In this document: one piece after another, positions 20,940-32,849 of the stretch
Layout: every line of letters begins with the position of its first letter
Position numbering within the stretch: the first letter of the stretch is position 1
Assembly (NCBI GenBank): GCA_001557505.1
Contig: LSAX01000005.1
Span: 186,001 to 250,000, forward strand
Origin: Reticulascus tulasneorum
Lineage: Eukaryota > Ascomycota > Sordariomycetes > Glomerellales > Reticulascaceae
Length of the DNA stretch: 64,000 nt
Direction: 5' to 3'
The notes under the pieces: model-generated
Databases searched by the model: none
The model's input: the letters and a program-made list of their open reading frames with translations, nothing else
What the model was told of the DNA's origin: nothing
Made by a program: the position numbers and the translations under genes

Positions 20940-23900
20940 GCTGAGATGAGATGTCCACCCTTAGGCGAGCCGACAACTGCAAATATGCGAGTGAGCGAGT
21001 GGGCGTCCTCCGACCGCGAGAAAGCTCCCGTCGCGGACAGATGGCCAAATGAATGTGCTGCCGCGAGCGTCCTGCGAGAATAAAAAAGAACGACGAGCGC
21101 TGCGGTGAATATCGAGCTGTCGTTCCGCGCAACTTTTGGGCAGGCTGGGCGGCTTTTGATAAGAAAGTGCCGATAAGGTGGGGCCCTTTCAATGGTGCCA
21201 GGATTGGCCCTTACCTGGGTGAATGAATGAATGTACTACGTAGGTATGGCAGCCCTGCGAGACCAATCGCGTGGTGCTGGTGCAATTCGCGATCGCGTAT
21301 CCGAGGCTTTCTCGGATGATGGTCGCCTTGCGCCCGCTGGACTCGGCGGACGCAGCCTCTGGGGAGATCCTACTGGATATTCGAGTTCCTGGGCAAGAAA
21401 GGCGACAGTTAGCACCTTGGTCTCATGATCACTGGCAATGCAATGATAAATGCACCCGACCTGCGAAAGCAGAAGGAAGTCGCACAGAAGAGGGCAGCAG
21501 CAGTTCCTCAGTCCAAGGGAAAGAATAAGGATTGCTGGGATTTATTACCTCATGTGATATACCGGTTCGCAAGGGGCGAAATGGACAGGTGCAGATGCTG
21601 AGATGTTCGCTTGGCGGCAGCGGCAGTGTCGTGGGGTCCGCTGCTCAGTTTTGCTGTGAAATCTCCCGCGCCTTGATCAGAGCACGAGAGCAATATGCAG
21701 CCTCGTTTGTGTCCTTTGAGGTTCGGAGTCGATCGTCGATACTGAGAAGCATTTATCGAACAATTCTGGAGCGAGAGATGGGGAAGCAGGCAGATGCGGA
21801 AGGGCAGAGGGATGGACGGGATTGAGGCCCAGATAAGATATCAAGACCATGTTTGCCAGGATTAATCACTGTCCATACCGCATCGTCCCCATAAGATGGG
21901 ATTCGCACCAGGCCGTGGGCACCGTTGCTTTTCCCAACACCCCATTCGTTTCTCCTGCTCCGCACCAGTTGATGGCTTGGCAAACTTGGATGCACGATAA
22001 CTTGACCCTGGCCGGATTTGTTTGCTTTTTTTGGGGGGTCGTACCCCCCCCCTAGCCTAAGGTAGCTTGCTTGCTTGCCTAGCCCAGCACTCCGAGGCAG
22101 CTTGTGCAGATGGATTTGCCCTGGACCCAGGCCCTGGTCAAACTACCAACAACCCTATTGCCCCTGGACACGCCTATCAGATATGATGGATGCGAGCAAG
22201 GGTATAAGCGGGGGGGGGGGGGGTTCCAGGGTAACAGGGTAACAAGGGAACGCGTCTCCAAAGTCAGGGGCAGTTGGCCGACGGGCAAGCCTGGATGGCG
22301 CGTTGATGTGAAAAGACAAAACCGGCACATACATCTGAAAGGGGGGAACCAGCCGCGGTGTTGGCAAAGTGTCGCCGCAGAGATCAATCGCTACGAGGGG
22401 GGGGGGGGCGTTTGTTTCTAGCCGCATGTTACATACATGATCACATTTCAACCTAACCTAGATCCGTAGTAATCTGCAGTACCTGAGATGATGGGGGAAG
22501 CCGGGATGGGTTGCTCCCCAGACTTGATGTGTTGACGATAGTGCTGGCTGTCGGGCAGAACACCTTACCACGTATACAAGGGCCTTCGCCAACCTGAGAC
22601 ACCGAGATTCTGCATGCACGCTTACACGACCTCGTCTTATATTGTATGTATGTACTACTATGGTACGGACTACACAGTAGATGCTTCAAGGCCTCCTTGC
22701 ACAGTCAACTTCAACCTGTGCACAACGAACCCTGCTAAATGGTCCGAGTCAAGGCGAAGCAAGCGAGGAATCAAATTGACGAGAGACAACGACTCGCGGC
22801 TGACTGCCTGTACGCCCGTCTCTACCAGGACAAAGGTCCGTTTATTTGTGGGCACTGGCTCCAGTTGAAATGAATCTGAACACGGTGGTCTACCACGTAG
22901 TGTGTGGAGTTGAAGGATCTTGGAACTAATGAGAGCATGAAAGAAGCACGCTGCACAGCGAGGTCTGGGGGAGATTCGATACCCCGGCTGCATCCTCTTG
23001 CTTTTCCCCATCCCGTGGCAATTGACCGAGAAGCAATCAGATCACATCGGCGCGGGACGAAAGGAGACCTCGGTGCGGCTGCACCTTATTAGCATGGTAC
23101 GTAACCATCAACTCTCCCAAGACGACGGTTCATCGCGTTAGGGGACCGAATAGGTTACTGAGTAGATAGCCTGGCAAGTTCTCGCCCTATGCTCCACATA
23201 CAGTGGAGGTCCCCATACCGATAGGCCCCATGGGCTCGTGAGCAGCTCCTGTATACGGATAATTCAAGCGTGGATGCAGGAACAGGAACATGTTGCAATA
23301 CAAGAGCATGTACATAGTTCGTACGGAGTAATTATGTATGTAGTAGCAGGGGATGCGACCCCCTCGCTGTCGAAGCCCAGAAGAAGCAATCGACCAGGCT
23401 GTCTTGGTCAAGGCGTGTCGGGAAGGTGAGGTGATTTCGGGAGCGAAAGTTGATGCCATTCTCATCCAAGCTTGCCAGGGACTGGAACCGTCTGCTTGTC
23501 AAGCCCCGGCCCCCTAGCGGGCAGGATCACATATGGTGCGGAAGCCACTAAAACCCCCCTCCCTAACCCCCCCGGCAGCATGTGCAGTAGCGTGTCTGCA
23601 AGGGGACTCGAAATGCTGCAGCAACGGGGGGCTTTAATAATCCATGATTAGGGCAGTTTGGAAGCAGAAGCTCATTCTCGGTCCAGTCCTCTTCTGGTTC
23701 ACTTGTTATTCCACTGCATGGTCAGCTCGTTATCAGGGTTGGGGGGAGGTTTTCCCATCTGACTGATTGTTACTAATAAGTTTCGACACAGCATCTCCAT
23801 ACATCGCGGATGGCCTAGGTGGCCCATTTCAAGCTCTTTACGGCGGCCCTTCATGTGCCCCAGATATTAAGTTCGCCGGACAAACACCCAACTACCGCTG

Positions 23901-26900
23901 AGAGTGCCGAATGGTTTAACTACCTAGGTAGTAGTTTGGCTACATGCTCCGCTGTATACTACGTGCTGTGCAGTGGAACCGGGAGAATGTTTTCTCATCT
24001 GTGAGTGCACCGACATGCTTCCCAAATATCACTCACTTCGTAGGTGGCTTACCATCAACCCCATGTATTGGTTACCATCAGAATCGGCGTCCGCAGTGGT
24101 CCAAATCCACTGCTCTTGTGAGGATGTGCCTGGCAGAGATGTACCTTGTACGCGACCCCCTTCTGCGTCCCCCACTTCCATCGTGAGCCACCCCCACCGC
24201 TAGAGGTGATCCGGCTGTCTGGGCTGTCTGTCAGTCTGTCTCCCAGCACATTCGTACCATCGTCGAGGGGGTTTCATCACTCCCCGTAGTATGGACGAGG
24301 TACTACGTAGTATGTGCAGATATTGGTGCTTTGCACGTATGGAAAAGACAGAAATGTGCGCACATCTATTACGGTAGTATTAGATGGAACGAAGTGGGAC
24401 GGATTGTCCCGAGTTGCATCTGGGTAGAGTAAGGGGGTCGGTTGCATCTTCAGATGTATGAATTGTATCCCTGCATGGTGGATATTCAAGATATTTCCTC
24501 CGTGTTGGCGAGCTGATGGTCTCGTCCACTGTTACCTCTCATTGTCTGGAACGATTGAACCAGAAGCCGGTTGTATTCAGTCATCGAAAATATGCATGGA
24601 CATGGTGCAGGCTTATGGACAGCTCAACCCGCCATTCGCTCTTCCATACTCGGTACATATCCAGCGTCCCATGTGTTTCTCTGTCCCGTGTCTACAGATT
24701 ACCGTTGCAGCTTATTATTATGCGGTCCACATTGAGTACAAATTACATGGAGGCAATTTCCTCAACGTTGAGCCCACAGGCGCCACTGCATGTATATCTT
24801 TCTACATATGCTTTCGCAGCTCAATATCATAGATAAAACATAGATTGCTTACGGGCGGGGGGCGAACGTAAGTGACATTACAAATGGTGAATAGGTTTGT
24901 CGTACGACGACCCCAGCTCGGGGCTGGAATCCAGCACTTTCTTGGGAATATGGCATCAAAACTACGTAATCCTTCTCGTTAGGAAATCATACGCGAATGA
25001 ATTGCAGCCCGTGCTCGCTTGTAACTGTCAACCACGTTGTACCCTTTCCCACCACGCCGTTCATGATGAGATGATGATCAGAAGCGGTTGCAAGCCTCTG
25101 CCGATCCGGGACTTTCCATTGCAGTCCTGTCTCGGATGTGGCTAGCAGCAAGACAGAGCGCGCACGTCCTGTCCCTGTCAAATTGCACAGGCTCCGGTGA
25201 GATCTGTGCAACGTTGTGTGACATTCAGATCAGATTGCTTTGCTACACACAATATTGTCGTCCAACTACGGAGTATATGAACCCAATCCTTCTCTTTCAG
25301 TTGTCGCTTGCAACCTGCAGCAACACAACATGATGATGCGGGGAACTGAATTATCCGGCCCTGCTGCCACGCCAAACAAACTAGCTGCTTGCCTTCGTGC
25401 TGTGTTGGTTGGGATCCATACGTGGTAACGCTGACCAGGCGTGTTAATTCTTGCCTCCTGTCTCGAAAACATCGCTTGCCCCTTGTTTCACTTGGTCCGA
25501 TAATTGAGCTCGTCACATTGAAACAAAAGTACTTCGTAACTTCACACAAAGATCGGCACTCTCTAGGGTCCAGGTTGGACAGGGCATCTCGGATTGAGTA
25601 TTGCTTGGATGACCAGCCCAACAGCATCCCGAGCAGTGACCTCGTCTTGCAAGCTCTGACCTCCCGTGCCTCGTTATGACTCTCGACTCAGCGCCCTGGC
25701 TGGCGAATTATTATTAGAGCACGAATCGGACGATTAAGAAACCGGGGCATCATAGGTACCGAATGTCTCGTCCCCAAGGTCCTGGCTCCTCGGGGAAACA
25801 CCCGGGGTGACATGAGTCTGTGCTGCTGATGGTCAACGGGCGCTGGGACGGTAGCGCTGACTGCTGATTCGCACATCACTGTTCGAATCGTCTTTGCTCG
25901 TTGGCACGAAGGCCTGTCTCGCGGAGAACTCAAGCCCACTCAGTTTCTCCGGATGTGCGCCCGCAAGGCCCCTCGTTCGGCCATTCATCATCACCGACCG
26001 GAATCGTGGAACACGACACCGGGGGGGATCGCGCACTGGTAATGTTGGTTCCTTCCATTGCGACCTTTCCCGTCGCTAGCGGCCGCCTAACGGTCGCCAT
26101 TCACGTGGATGAGGCGTGGTCCGTTCTCGGCAGCCTCGAGCTCCAAGGCAGCCAAGCACTCGTTCGGTCTCCTTGATCACCTGGAACTACACATCAGCAA
26201 GTGAAGTGTGCCGCGAGCAGAGCAACATTCCAATTCAGCAGGATAGGAAATACAGAGGTTATCGTCACGAAGGAGCGAATGGCCCCGGAAGCCGTTCGAT
26301 AGTCTCATCAGATCACATATATGCGTCGGCCAGTAGTTTGCTTCGTCCTTCCTCAAACGCTCTGCCCAGCCAAGCTGGACGTGACTGTGAGCAGTCATTG
26401 GCGTGATCAACGCGAATCCTGGAGTCCACAGTCCGAGCTCTGCCCTCTTTGAGACTCTGTTACGAGTCGTATTTTGTGTCATGGTCAGATCAGCATTACG
26501 CCCGCTTCACCGGATATTGATCATGCTTCGGATCGGTCCCAGCGAAAGTCCAATTTAATTTTGAGCCCTAGGATCGCTGCACTAGTTGGTTGAGTGCCCC
26601 GCAATTGGGAATGCTGGGGAAGAGTTTACAACGTAGTGGCCTCTTTTTCTCATTCCATTCCATGAGATCCCTTGTAGAAGCAACGCCGTCTTCAAGGCGA
26701 GTAGTTTGGTTTCTGATGAGTTCTCTCGTGGTCCTGAATATCCAGTTGAGGATTCGCCAATCTCTGTGGCATCCTGACATTTAGTACCCTAATCGTACAG
26801 TGCGTGTAAGGCTTCTATGACCGTGAATATACTGTATGTGATGATAGTACAAGCCCCGCGCTTGAGGACCGGTGCATCGCTTTATTTCTCCTTGCCAGTC

Positions 26901-26944
26901 GGGTGTCCCGCCAACTCCAAGGTCAAGCTGAGCCGAGCGCAGCC
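20940..26944. other. 6-kb gene desert
   Basis: No supported gene. It contains G runs of 14 (22210-22223) and 12 (22397-22408), a G6-TCGTA-C6 inverted repeat ending in a 10-C run (22033-22053), a perfect TACTACGTAGTA palindrome at 24301-24312, and a CCCTAACCC stretch near 23563. All open frames are short, overlapping and domain-free. No terminal repeats, transposase or reverse transcriptase motif was recognised. A long non-coding RNA or decayed elements are possible. Confidence 0.5.
22033..22053. repeat. G-run/C-run inverted repeat
   Basis: Six G, a five-base spacer TCGTA, then ten C: a short perfect hairpin of up to six GC pairs in intergenic DNA. Confidence 0.7.
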
Positions 26945-29374
26945 ATGGATCTTCTAGATGTAATCCTTTCTGCCGTAGGCATCACATCGAACAACCGGAG
27001 GTCAAATGCAGAGACGCCGCCGAGCCCCGCGGGATCGTACGGCATAGATCCGTTTCCACTACATCCATCAACATCTTCGGGTACAAACCTGTTCAAAGAG
27101 TTTGGGGACCTTCACTTGTTGAAGAATGATGAGACTGACTCCCTGGGGTTGTCTCCATATGCATATCGCTCGTTAGAGACGTCCAGAACCATCCGGTTGC
27201 TGAAGGTCAAGAACTTCGATGAGAAGAGTCAACGTCTCCGGTGCTCCATATCGCATGCTAGCCTGGACGACGCTCCTGCTTTCGAGGCCATCTCGTACAC
27301 ATGGTCCAGCCCAATGTACGAGACCGACCAGGGCCTGGAAACGGTTGTCTATGAAATTGACTGTGACGGGTTCTGTTGCACCATCACCAAAAATCTCTTC
27401 GAGGCATTGAAACAGCTTGCCAGGTTTGACACCGTGACGTATCTCTGGGCAGACGCCTTGTGTATAAACCAAGATGATCATGAGGAAAAAGGAATGCAGG
27501 TGCTACTGATGGGCGACATCTACGCCACGGCCACGAGAGTCTTGATCTGGCTTGGGCCGGACTCGTACGGGATTCCAAACTTCTCTCAATTCCGCAAAGA
27601 CTTGGCGCAGTGCGACTCGGACTTCCAAGCCTCGTCAAGTGCCGAGCCCTTGGATCACCAGAATCCGTTGGATCGAGCGTTCGTGAACAGCTTCTGGAGA
27701 CCGGGGTGGGAGGATTGGTGTAGCAAATGGAATCAGTATTTTGCCTTCTTCAGACGCCGAAGATACTTCCGTAGAGCCTGGGTCGTTCAGGAGGTAGCAC
27801 TTGCCCGAGATATCGTGTTTTACTGCGGCCCCAGAACCGTAGAGTGGGAGGACATGTCCACCATTGGGGCCCTCGTCCGACGCAACGGCTGGAGGCATGC
27901 GTTGGCGTCCATTGCCGCCGCCAGCGGTGGATCCGGCATTATTGGTATCGGAGACGAAGCAGACAACCTTCTCGAATATCGCCGCCAAGTTCTTTCGGGC
28001 GGCCTGGACGACAAACGGTTTGTGAGCCTCTTCGATAACGTGGACGGCGTTCGCACCCCTCCCGAACGGTGGTTGGCCTACCTTAAGTACCTGGTCCAGG
28101 AGGGGCGTCGTTTTCAGGCCTCCGATTCAAGAGATCAAATATACGCATTTCTCGGTCTCGTACTGCGATTCCAGCCGATTGGCATGGATGGAACGATCAT
28201 GGAGGCTCTTCGGCCGGACTACTCGCAGGAGCATCACCACGTCTACACCATTCTTACTGCTCAGCTCTTGAGGCACATACCGCATCTCTCGGTGCTTTCC
28301 CAAGTTGAGGACCGGTGGTTTCAAGATGACTCCAGCCTCCCATCTTGGGTTCCAAACTACGCGGCCGCGTTGTCGCAGCTCCCGCTTGCACATCTCGGGG
28401 ATGGAAACTTCTTCGGGGCATCAGGCGAACAGACCAAGGTGATCTCTCGAGATATGACGCATTTCCGCCGGGGTCAGAGAGAGTGTGCGGCGATCCAGTT
28501 GATAGGGACATGTATCGGAACTGTGCAGGAGATTTCTACCTTCAGCCGCTTGGGCGATAGCGAACCCGACAACATTGAGTGCCTTGCCATGGCCGACAGA
28601 CTAACCATCGGCAAAGTTCCTGACCAGAGCCAAGCAGAAGTGCTCTGGCGCACACTGATCGCGGACACCAACGAAAGAAAGCCTCGGTTTCATCCTGCAC
28701 CAGAAGTTTACGGCCAATACTTCCGCACTTGGCTGCTTGCCAACCTAGCAAAGAACATCACGGCGGCACCGAATCCTCCAGCCGTAGTCAAGCGCGTGAA
28801 AACCCTTCTTGCATCACTACGCGCAGACATCCAGTCTGCCAAAATCCTGCCTACGGATGAGGAATTGGACAATTGCTTGCTCTCTCTCATGAGCGGTAGC
28901 GCCTCGACAACATCAGCCGCTATCCCAAGCTCTCCATCGGCGGCGACAGACAGGAAACTGGCGCCAAGGGCTCGCACGAAGATATCCCTACCAGATACTC
29001 CTCTGAACAATCCTCTCCCACCCACCACTTCAATCAACCGCGAGGCCGTCACGGCGCTTGAATCCACGGATGCATATTACCTGTATGATCGCTCTTCCAA
29101 AGAGGTCTCTCGACGAAGGCGGGTTTTCTTGATAGACAGCCATCTTCTCGGCCTTGGTCCGGGGAACACTCGGCCCTCGGATGAAGTATGGCTGCTCGAG
29201 GGTGGTCGAGTGCCTTTTGTCTTGCGGAAATTCCAACCCAAATGGTTCGAGACTGTGACTCCGCCTGAACGCCCGTACTGGTTCGTAGGAGAAGCATACG
29301 TTCATGGCGCGATGCATGGGGAGCTTCTCAAGGATGGAAAGCTACCAGAGCCCAAGTCTATTCATCTAGTCTAA
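26945..29374 (+). CDS. HET-domain (heterokaryon incompatibility) protein, 809 aa
   Basis: Single exon. The three HET blocks are visible: Phe-Glu-Ala-Ile-Ser-Tyr-Thr-Trp at about 113-120, Leu-Trp-Ala-Asp-Ala-Leu-Cys-Ile-Asn-Gln-Asp-Asp with Glu-Lys near 165-180, and Arg-Arg-Ala-Trp-Val-Val-Gln-Glu-Val near 275-290. The rest is the usual HET C-terminal region, ending in a Trp/Gly-rich segment (Trp-Phe-Val-Gly-Glu-Ala-Tyr-Val-His-Gly). Between them, about 660-710, is a Ser/Pro-rich linker. HET proteins trigger cell death after fusion of unlike individuals, although many copies have no known allorecognition role. The frame extends upstream without an ATG, so 26945 is the first Met. No NACHT or repeat domain is fused to it. 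Confidence 0.92.
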   Translation: MDLLDVILSAVGITSNNRRSNAETPPSPAGSYGIDPFPLHPSTSSGTNLFKEFGDLHLLKNDETDSLGLSPYAYRSLETSRTIRLLKVKNFDEKSQRLRCSISHASLDDAPAFEAISYTWSSPMYETDQGLETVVYEIDCDGFCCTITKNLFEALKQLARFDTVTYLWADALCINQDDHEEKGMQVLLMGDIYATATRVLIWLGPDSYGIPNFSQFRKDLAQCDSDFQASSSAEPLDHQNPLDRAFVNSFWRPGWEDWCSKWNQYFAFFRRRRYFRRAWVVQEVALARDIVFYCGPRTVEWEDMSTIGALVRRNGWRHALASIAAASGGSGIIGIGDEADNLLEYRRQVLSGGLDDKRFVSLFDNVDGVRTPPERWLAYLKYLVQEGRRFQASDSRDQIYAFLGLVLRFQPIGMDGTIMEALRPDYSQEHHHVYTILTAQLLRHIPHLSVLSQVEDRWFQDDSSLPSWVPNYAAALSQLPLAHLGDGNFFGASGEQTKVISRDMTHFRRGQRECAAIQLIGTCIGTVQEISTFSRLGDSEPDNIECLAMADRLTIGKVPDQSQAEVLWRTLIADTNERKPRFHPAPEVYGQYFRTWLLANLAKNITAAPNPPAVVKRVKTLLASLRADIQSAKILPTDEELDNCLLSLMSGSASTTSAAIPSSPSAATDRKLAPRARTKISLPDTPLNNPLPPTTSINREAVTALESTDAYYLYDRSSKEVSRRRRVFLIDSHLLGLGPGNTRPSDEVWLLEGGRVPFVLRKFQPKWFETVTPPERPYWFVGEAYVHGAMHGELLKDGKLPEPKSIHLV

Positions 29375-30035
29375 GAAGTACCCTGAGAGTTGGCGTTCAA
29401 ATTGCATCAGGCCATTGCCTGGCGCTTGCCTTAAGGCCAGCAGGTGTCAAGATTTGGCGTGTATTGGCGGCATCTGGTCATTCTTGACACTTCCATGCCT
29501 CAGCCCGGGCGTTGGTCTCTTGACAAAGCCGTCAGCGTGCACTTGCACCGGCCACGGAAATTTGGTCCCTAGAAGCACAAGATTTGGTCCGATAGGCAAC
29601 AATACTACTGTACGCGAATCTGGTAGAAGAATGAGTAAGGGCATTTGCAAACGCGGGCTCCGTCACCTACGGAATCGGAGATGGGCTGTTTTCTACGTGG
29701 GTTGGACGCAGCTGTGAGTCTGACATCATGACTACACTATGGCTTCGGCAATGACCGAGATACGCCGACGGACCAAAACGAGATATCCCCGAGACTCCGG
29801 CTCGTACTGGAACATCGACCTCGTCATGCAACAATTCTGCATATAGTCCTTGTTGCTCAAGGCCTGTAACTCTCATAACTCACTCGACCTGCACTGGCAA
29901 TTGATTGGGAGAAAAGGTGCGTATAACCAGAGTCCGCATGAATTCTGTCACTAAGGACCTCCACAGAAGATCTCACATGAATTGAGGCTGATGCGAACAT
30001 CCTGCGACTCATTGGATAGATCGTCAATAGTCACC
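29375..30035. other. Intergenic, no gene seen
   Basis: 661 bp between two same-strand genes: 3' flank of the HET gene and promoter of the FAD monooxygenase. Confidence 0.5.
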
Positions 30036-31354
30036 ATGGCTAGCTCTTCGAAACCTCTAAACATTGTCACTGTCAGTACCCTACGATTCTTCTCTTCAGA
30101 ATCTGATCCTTCTCAACAATAAACTTACCATGCTGGACCCAGATTGGAGGATCCCTTGGTGGCGTCATGACCTCCATTGCTCTAAGAAGGCTCGGTCATA
30201 ATGTCAGGATATTGGAGAGGTCGCCAACGCCACTTCTTCATGATCAAGGTGCAGGTATTGTCATGGGTGGGGACACTCAAGAGTTCATGACCAAGTTCGA
30301 CTTAACCAAAACTCCAAGCTTCGTCAAGAGCCGCCAACGCTTGTACCTGGACAGCAAGGGCGAGATAATACATCGGGAGTCCACGCCGCAGAACATGACC
30401 AGCTGGGATTTGCTATACAGTGTGTTGCGCGCCAATTTTGACGGCCTTTCGAGCGGGCATGTGGCGAATCCGCCCAAAATTGACGAAATCGCGGGCGAAT
30501 CTGTTTACCAACATGGTTCCTCTGTCACGAATCTAGAGAGTGTCGATACGGGGGTCAAGGTGTCCTACAAGCGCACAGGTCCCGGGGAGAAAGAAGAGCA
30601 GACAGGTGACTATATCGCGGATTTCGTCGTCATCGCGGATGGTGCTTCATCGGGAATGCGACGGCTGGTTTCTCCTTCATCTTCATCGCGGTCTTACGCA
30701 GGCTATGTGGCGTTTCGTGGTACTGTCCTGGAAACCGAGCTGTCCCATGGAGCAATGGCTGTGTTCGTGGAGAAGTTCTCGTTCTATCATTCCAAGAACA
30801 TCCAGATCCTCGCCTACACCATCCCTGGCCGCAATGGATCGCTGGGACACGGTCAACGGCTTGTGAACTGGGTCTGGTATTGGAACGTTGAGCAAGATTC
30901 GGACGAGTTTAGGAAGATATTTACCGATCGAGCAAACCGACTGCATCGCTTCAGCCTGCCACCGGGAGACAATATGAGTGAGGAAGTATGGGCAATCCAG
31001 AAACAACGAGCGGACGAGCTCCTGTCCCCCCAGTTCTCGGAACTGGTCCGCAAAACAAAGTCGCCATTCGTCCAGGCGATTACAGACCTGGAACCACCAG
31101 CGGACGAGAAGGCCTGGGTGCTCGAGGGAAAGGCTGTGCTGGTTGGGGATGCGGTGGCTGGTTTCAGACCTCACACCGCAGCATCGACCAGCCAGGCCGC
31201 TTTCCATGCGAACCTGCTATCCAAAGTCTTTTCTGGAGACATGACCCGGGACGAGTATGAAGGCCAAGTGATGATGTTCAGCAAGGCGTGGCAGACGAAA
31301 GGTGTCACGTTAGGAGATCGAAGCCAGTTTGGGAACCACCCGCTTCAGAGGTAG
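30036..31354 (+). CDS. FAD-dependent monooxygenase, 2,6-dihydroxypyridine hydroxylase-like, 415 aa
   Basis: Exons 30036-30071 and 30143-31354. The 71-nt intron (30072-30142) uses GTCAGT and CCCAG. It falls between beta 1 and the FAD loop and restores Ile-Val-Thr-Ile-Gly-Gly-Ser-Leu-Gly-Gly, the GxGxxG-type Rossmann motif at about 10-19. Then come Arg-Arg-Leu-Gly-His-x-Val-x-Ile-Leu-Glu-Arg, an Asp-Gly-Ala-Ser motif near 165, and Gly-Asp-Ala at 347-349 followed by Phe-Arg-Pro-His-Thr-Ala-Ala-Ser. That last segment and the C-terminus resemble 2,6-dihydroxypyridine 3-monooxygenase-type enzymes, which hydroxylate (hetero)aromatic rings using NAD(P)H and O2. The true substrate is not readable. The adjacent VOC protein and Zn2Cys6 regulator suggest a small aromatic catabolic unit. 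Confidence 0.88.
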
Positions 31355-32075
31355 TAGATTAGCAGACGGGGTCCATAGACACAACCCAAACAACGACTGT
31401 ATAATTTTTTGGATTGCAAAGGTCGGATACCACAATGAGTGACCCAGATTTAGTAGCTCTCTATTCTTGGTCATCTCCTAGGTGTTATCTAAAGGAATGT
31501 CCAGATTGATCGCTGTTCCCATGCACGGTTGCTGCCCTCTCCGCCACCATGCACACCCCCGCAGGTGGGTTGGGTACCCTACCCTGTGAGGCTCCCCACT
31601 GTAATCGAACATTGATTTTCACGACTCCATGTCCTCCAGTCTGCCAGCCGTTCTAATCTATCTCAAGGAGTGAATACGTCGATGCCCACAATTGCATGGA
31701 TTACTGATCTACCCGATATAAATCTCTGTTGCTGCTGGTATTGATCGATGATAAAAGCAACAGACAATCCGAATTCTTCATCCACACCGTTCTTCGTTCG
31801 TCTCGTCACATCTCCGCAGCATCGACTCTGAAGCTACTCTCTTAACCCCCCTGCCTGTTTATTTAAGCCGACTCCTCTCGAGTGTGGTTCTCCGAATCAG
31901 ATGTAAGACTAACACGCTGCTCCTCTTCTTCTTCTTTCTTGGTTGACATGGTCAATAGCCCCCAACGAGTCTTATATCCGCGACTAGACTAAAGTTAACC
32001 AGCTTGAATATCGGCTCAAAAAGCTCTTCGACCCTTCTACAAAACACATAGCTGGATCACAGCGCTCAATTGACA
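31355..32075. other. Intergenic: promoter and leader of the VOC gene
   Basis: 721 bp. A GATATAAAT TATA-like site lies near 31718 and a TTC/TCC-rich stretch near 31920-31940. No supported coding region. Confidence 0.5.
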
Positions 32076-32480
32076 ATGGCGTCAGCAAACCCCCTTGAAA
32101 AGATCTCTGCCATTAGCCTTTTCGTCGAAGATGTGAAAGCGACCAAAAAGTTCTACGTCGACGTCTTCAAGGTCCCGGTCCTCTTCGAGGATGCCAGTTC
32201 TTGTGCTCTCAAGTTCAACAACCTAATCATTAACCTTCTACTGGCTTCCGAGGGAGAAATCCTGGTCACGCCTGCAGGGGTAGGAGGTGCAGACGTGGGG
32301 AAGCGTTTCCAGTTATCCATCTGGGTCGACGATTTGGAGGCTGTTCTTGAGCAGTTGCTCTTGCGAGGCGTCAGCCTGCTGACTGGGCCACAGCTCCATC
32401 CGTGGGGGATGAAGACGGTGACATTTGTTGACCCTGCAGGTCACAGCTGGGAAGTTGGCCAAGATATGAACAAAAAGTGA
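32076..32480 (+). CDS. VOC (glyoxalase/dioxygenase-fold) protein, 134 aa
   Basis: Single exon with one full vicinal-oxygen-chelate domain: two beta-alpha-beta-beta-beta units. Unit one begins Ile-Ser-Leu-Phe-Val-Glu-Asp-Val-Lys-Ala-Thr-Lys-Lys-Phe-Tyr. Unit two starts near residue 72 at Gln-Leu-Ser-Ile-Trp-Val-Asp-Asp-Leu-Glu. The end Thr-Phe-Val-Asp-Pro-Ala-Gly-His-Ser-Trp-Glu-Val is the family signature, and its Glu is a usual metal ligand. The usual first-strand metal His appears to be replaced (Ser-Leu-Phe). Family members include glyoxalase I, fosfomycin-resistance proteins and extradiol dioxygenases; a dimer is expected. It may act on the product of the adjacent monooxygenase. Start chosen at the only in-frame ATG with a full first strand. 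Confidence 0.9.
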   Translation: MASANPLEKISAISLFVEDVKATKKFYVDVFKVPVLFEDASSCALKFNNLIINLLLASEGEILVTPAGVGGADVGKRFQLSIWVDDLEAVLEQLLLRGVSLLTGPQLHPWGMKTVTFVDPAGHSWEVGQDMNKK

Positions 32481-32849
32481 TAGGCTGCGGAATTTGTGCT
32501 AGGCGATCGGGCAGTCGGCTTCACGTAGTGTACTACCGACGGTGGCGGCTCCTATATACGAGCTCATGGCCCGTTGTCTGCTTCACTTGCTGTCCAGCGG
32601 GGCAGGCAACATGAGAATATTGAGGAAATATAAAAGCAGTATAATTGCAGTGGCTATCGTCCACATAGTAAATCCATCCTCATAATCGCCCTGTTCTATC
32701 GAATTACCCGGACCTCTGTATTGATCTTCATCCTGTGCTTCCGGTCAGAGCACACGTACAACAATTTGCCTCGACCCAACATCCTTGGCCATTTAAACTC
32801 CCACTATAGCCGCCAATGTGTTTATTCATTCGGGTGGCAGTAACACGCA
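32481..32849. other. Convergent 3' region
   Basis: 369 bp between the VOC stop and the stop of the minus-strand regulator gene. Nothing beyond the expected terminators. Confidence 0.5.

Noticed and set aside
20097..21083. 328-codon plus-strand frame opposite the large DUF8004-like gene
   Set aside because: Antisense to well-structured coding sequence; composition follows the minus-strand codon bias and no motif is present.
23556..23576. Telomere-like CCCTAACCC stretch
   Set aside because: Only one unit in a C-rich tract; no array of the fungal telomere repeat.
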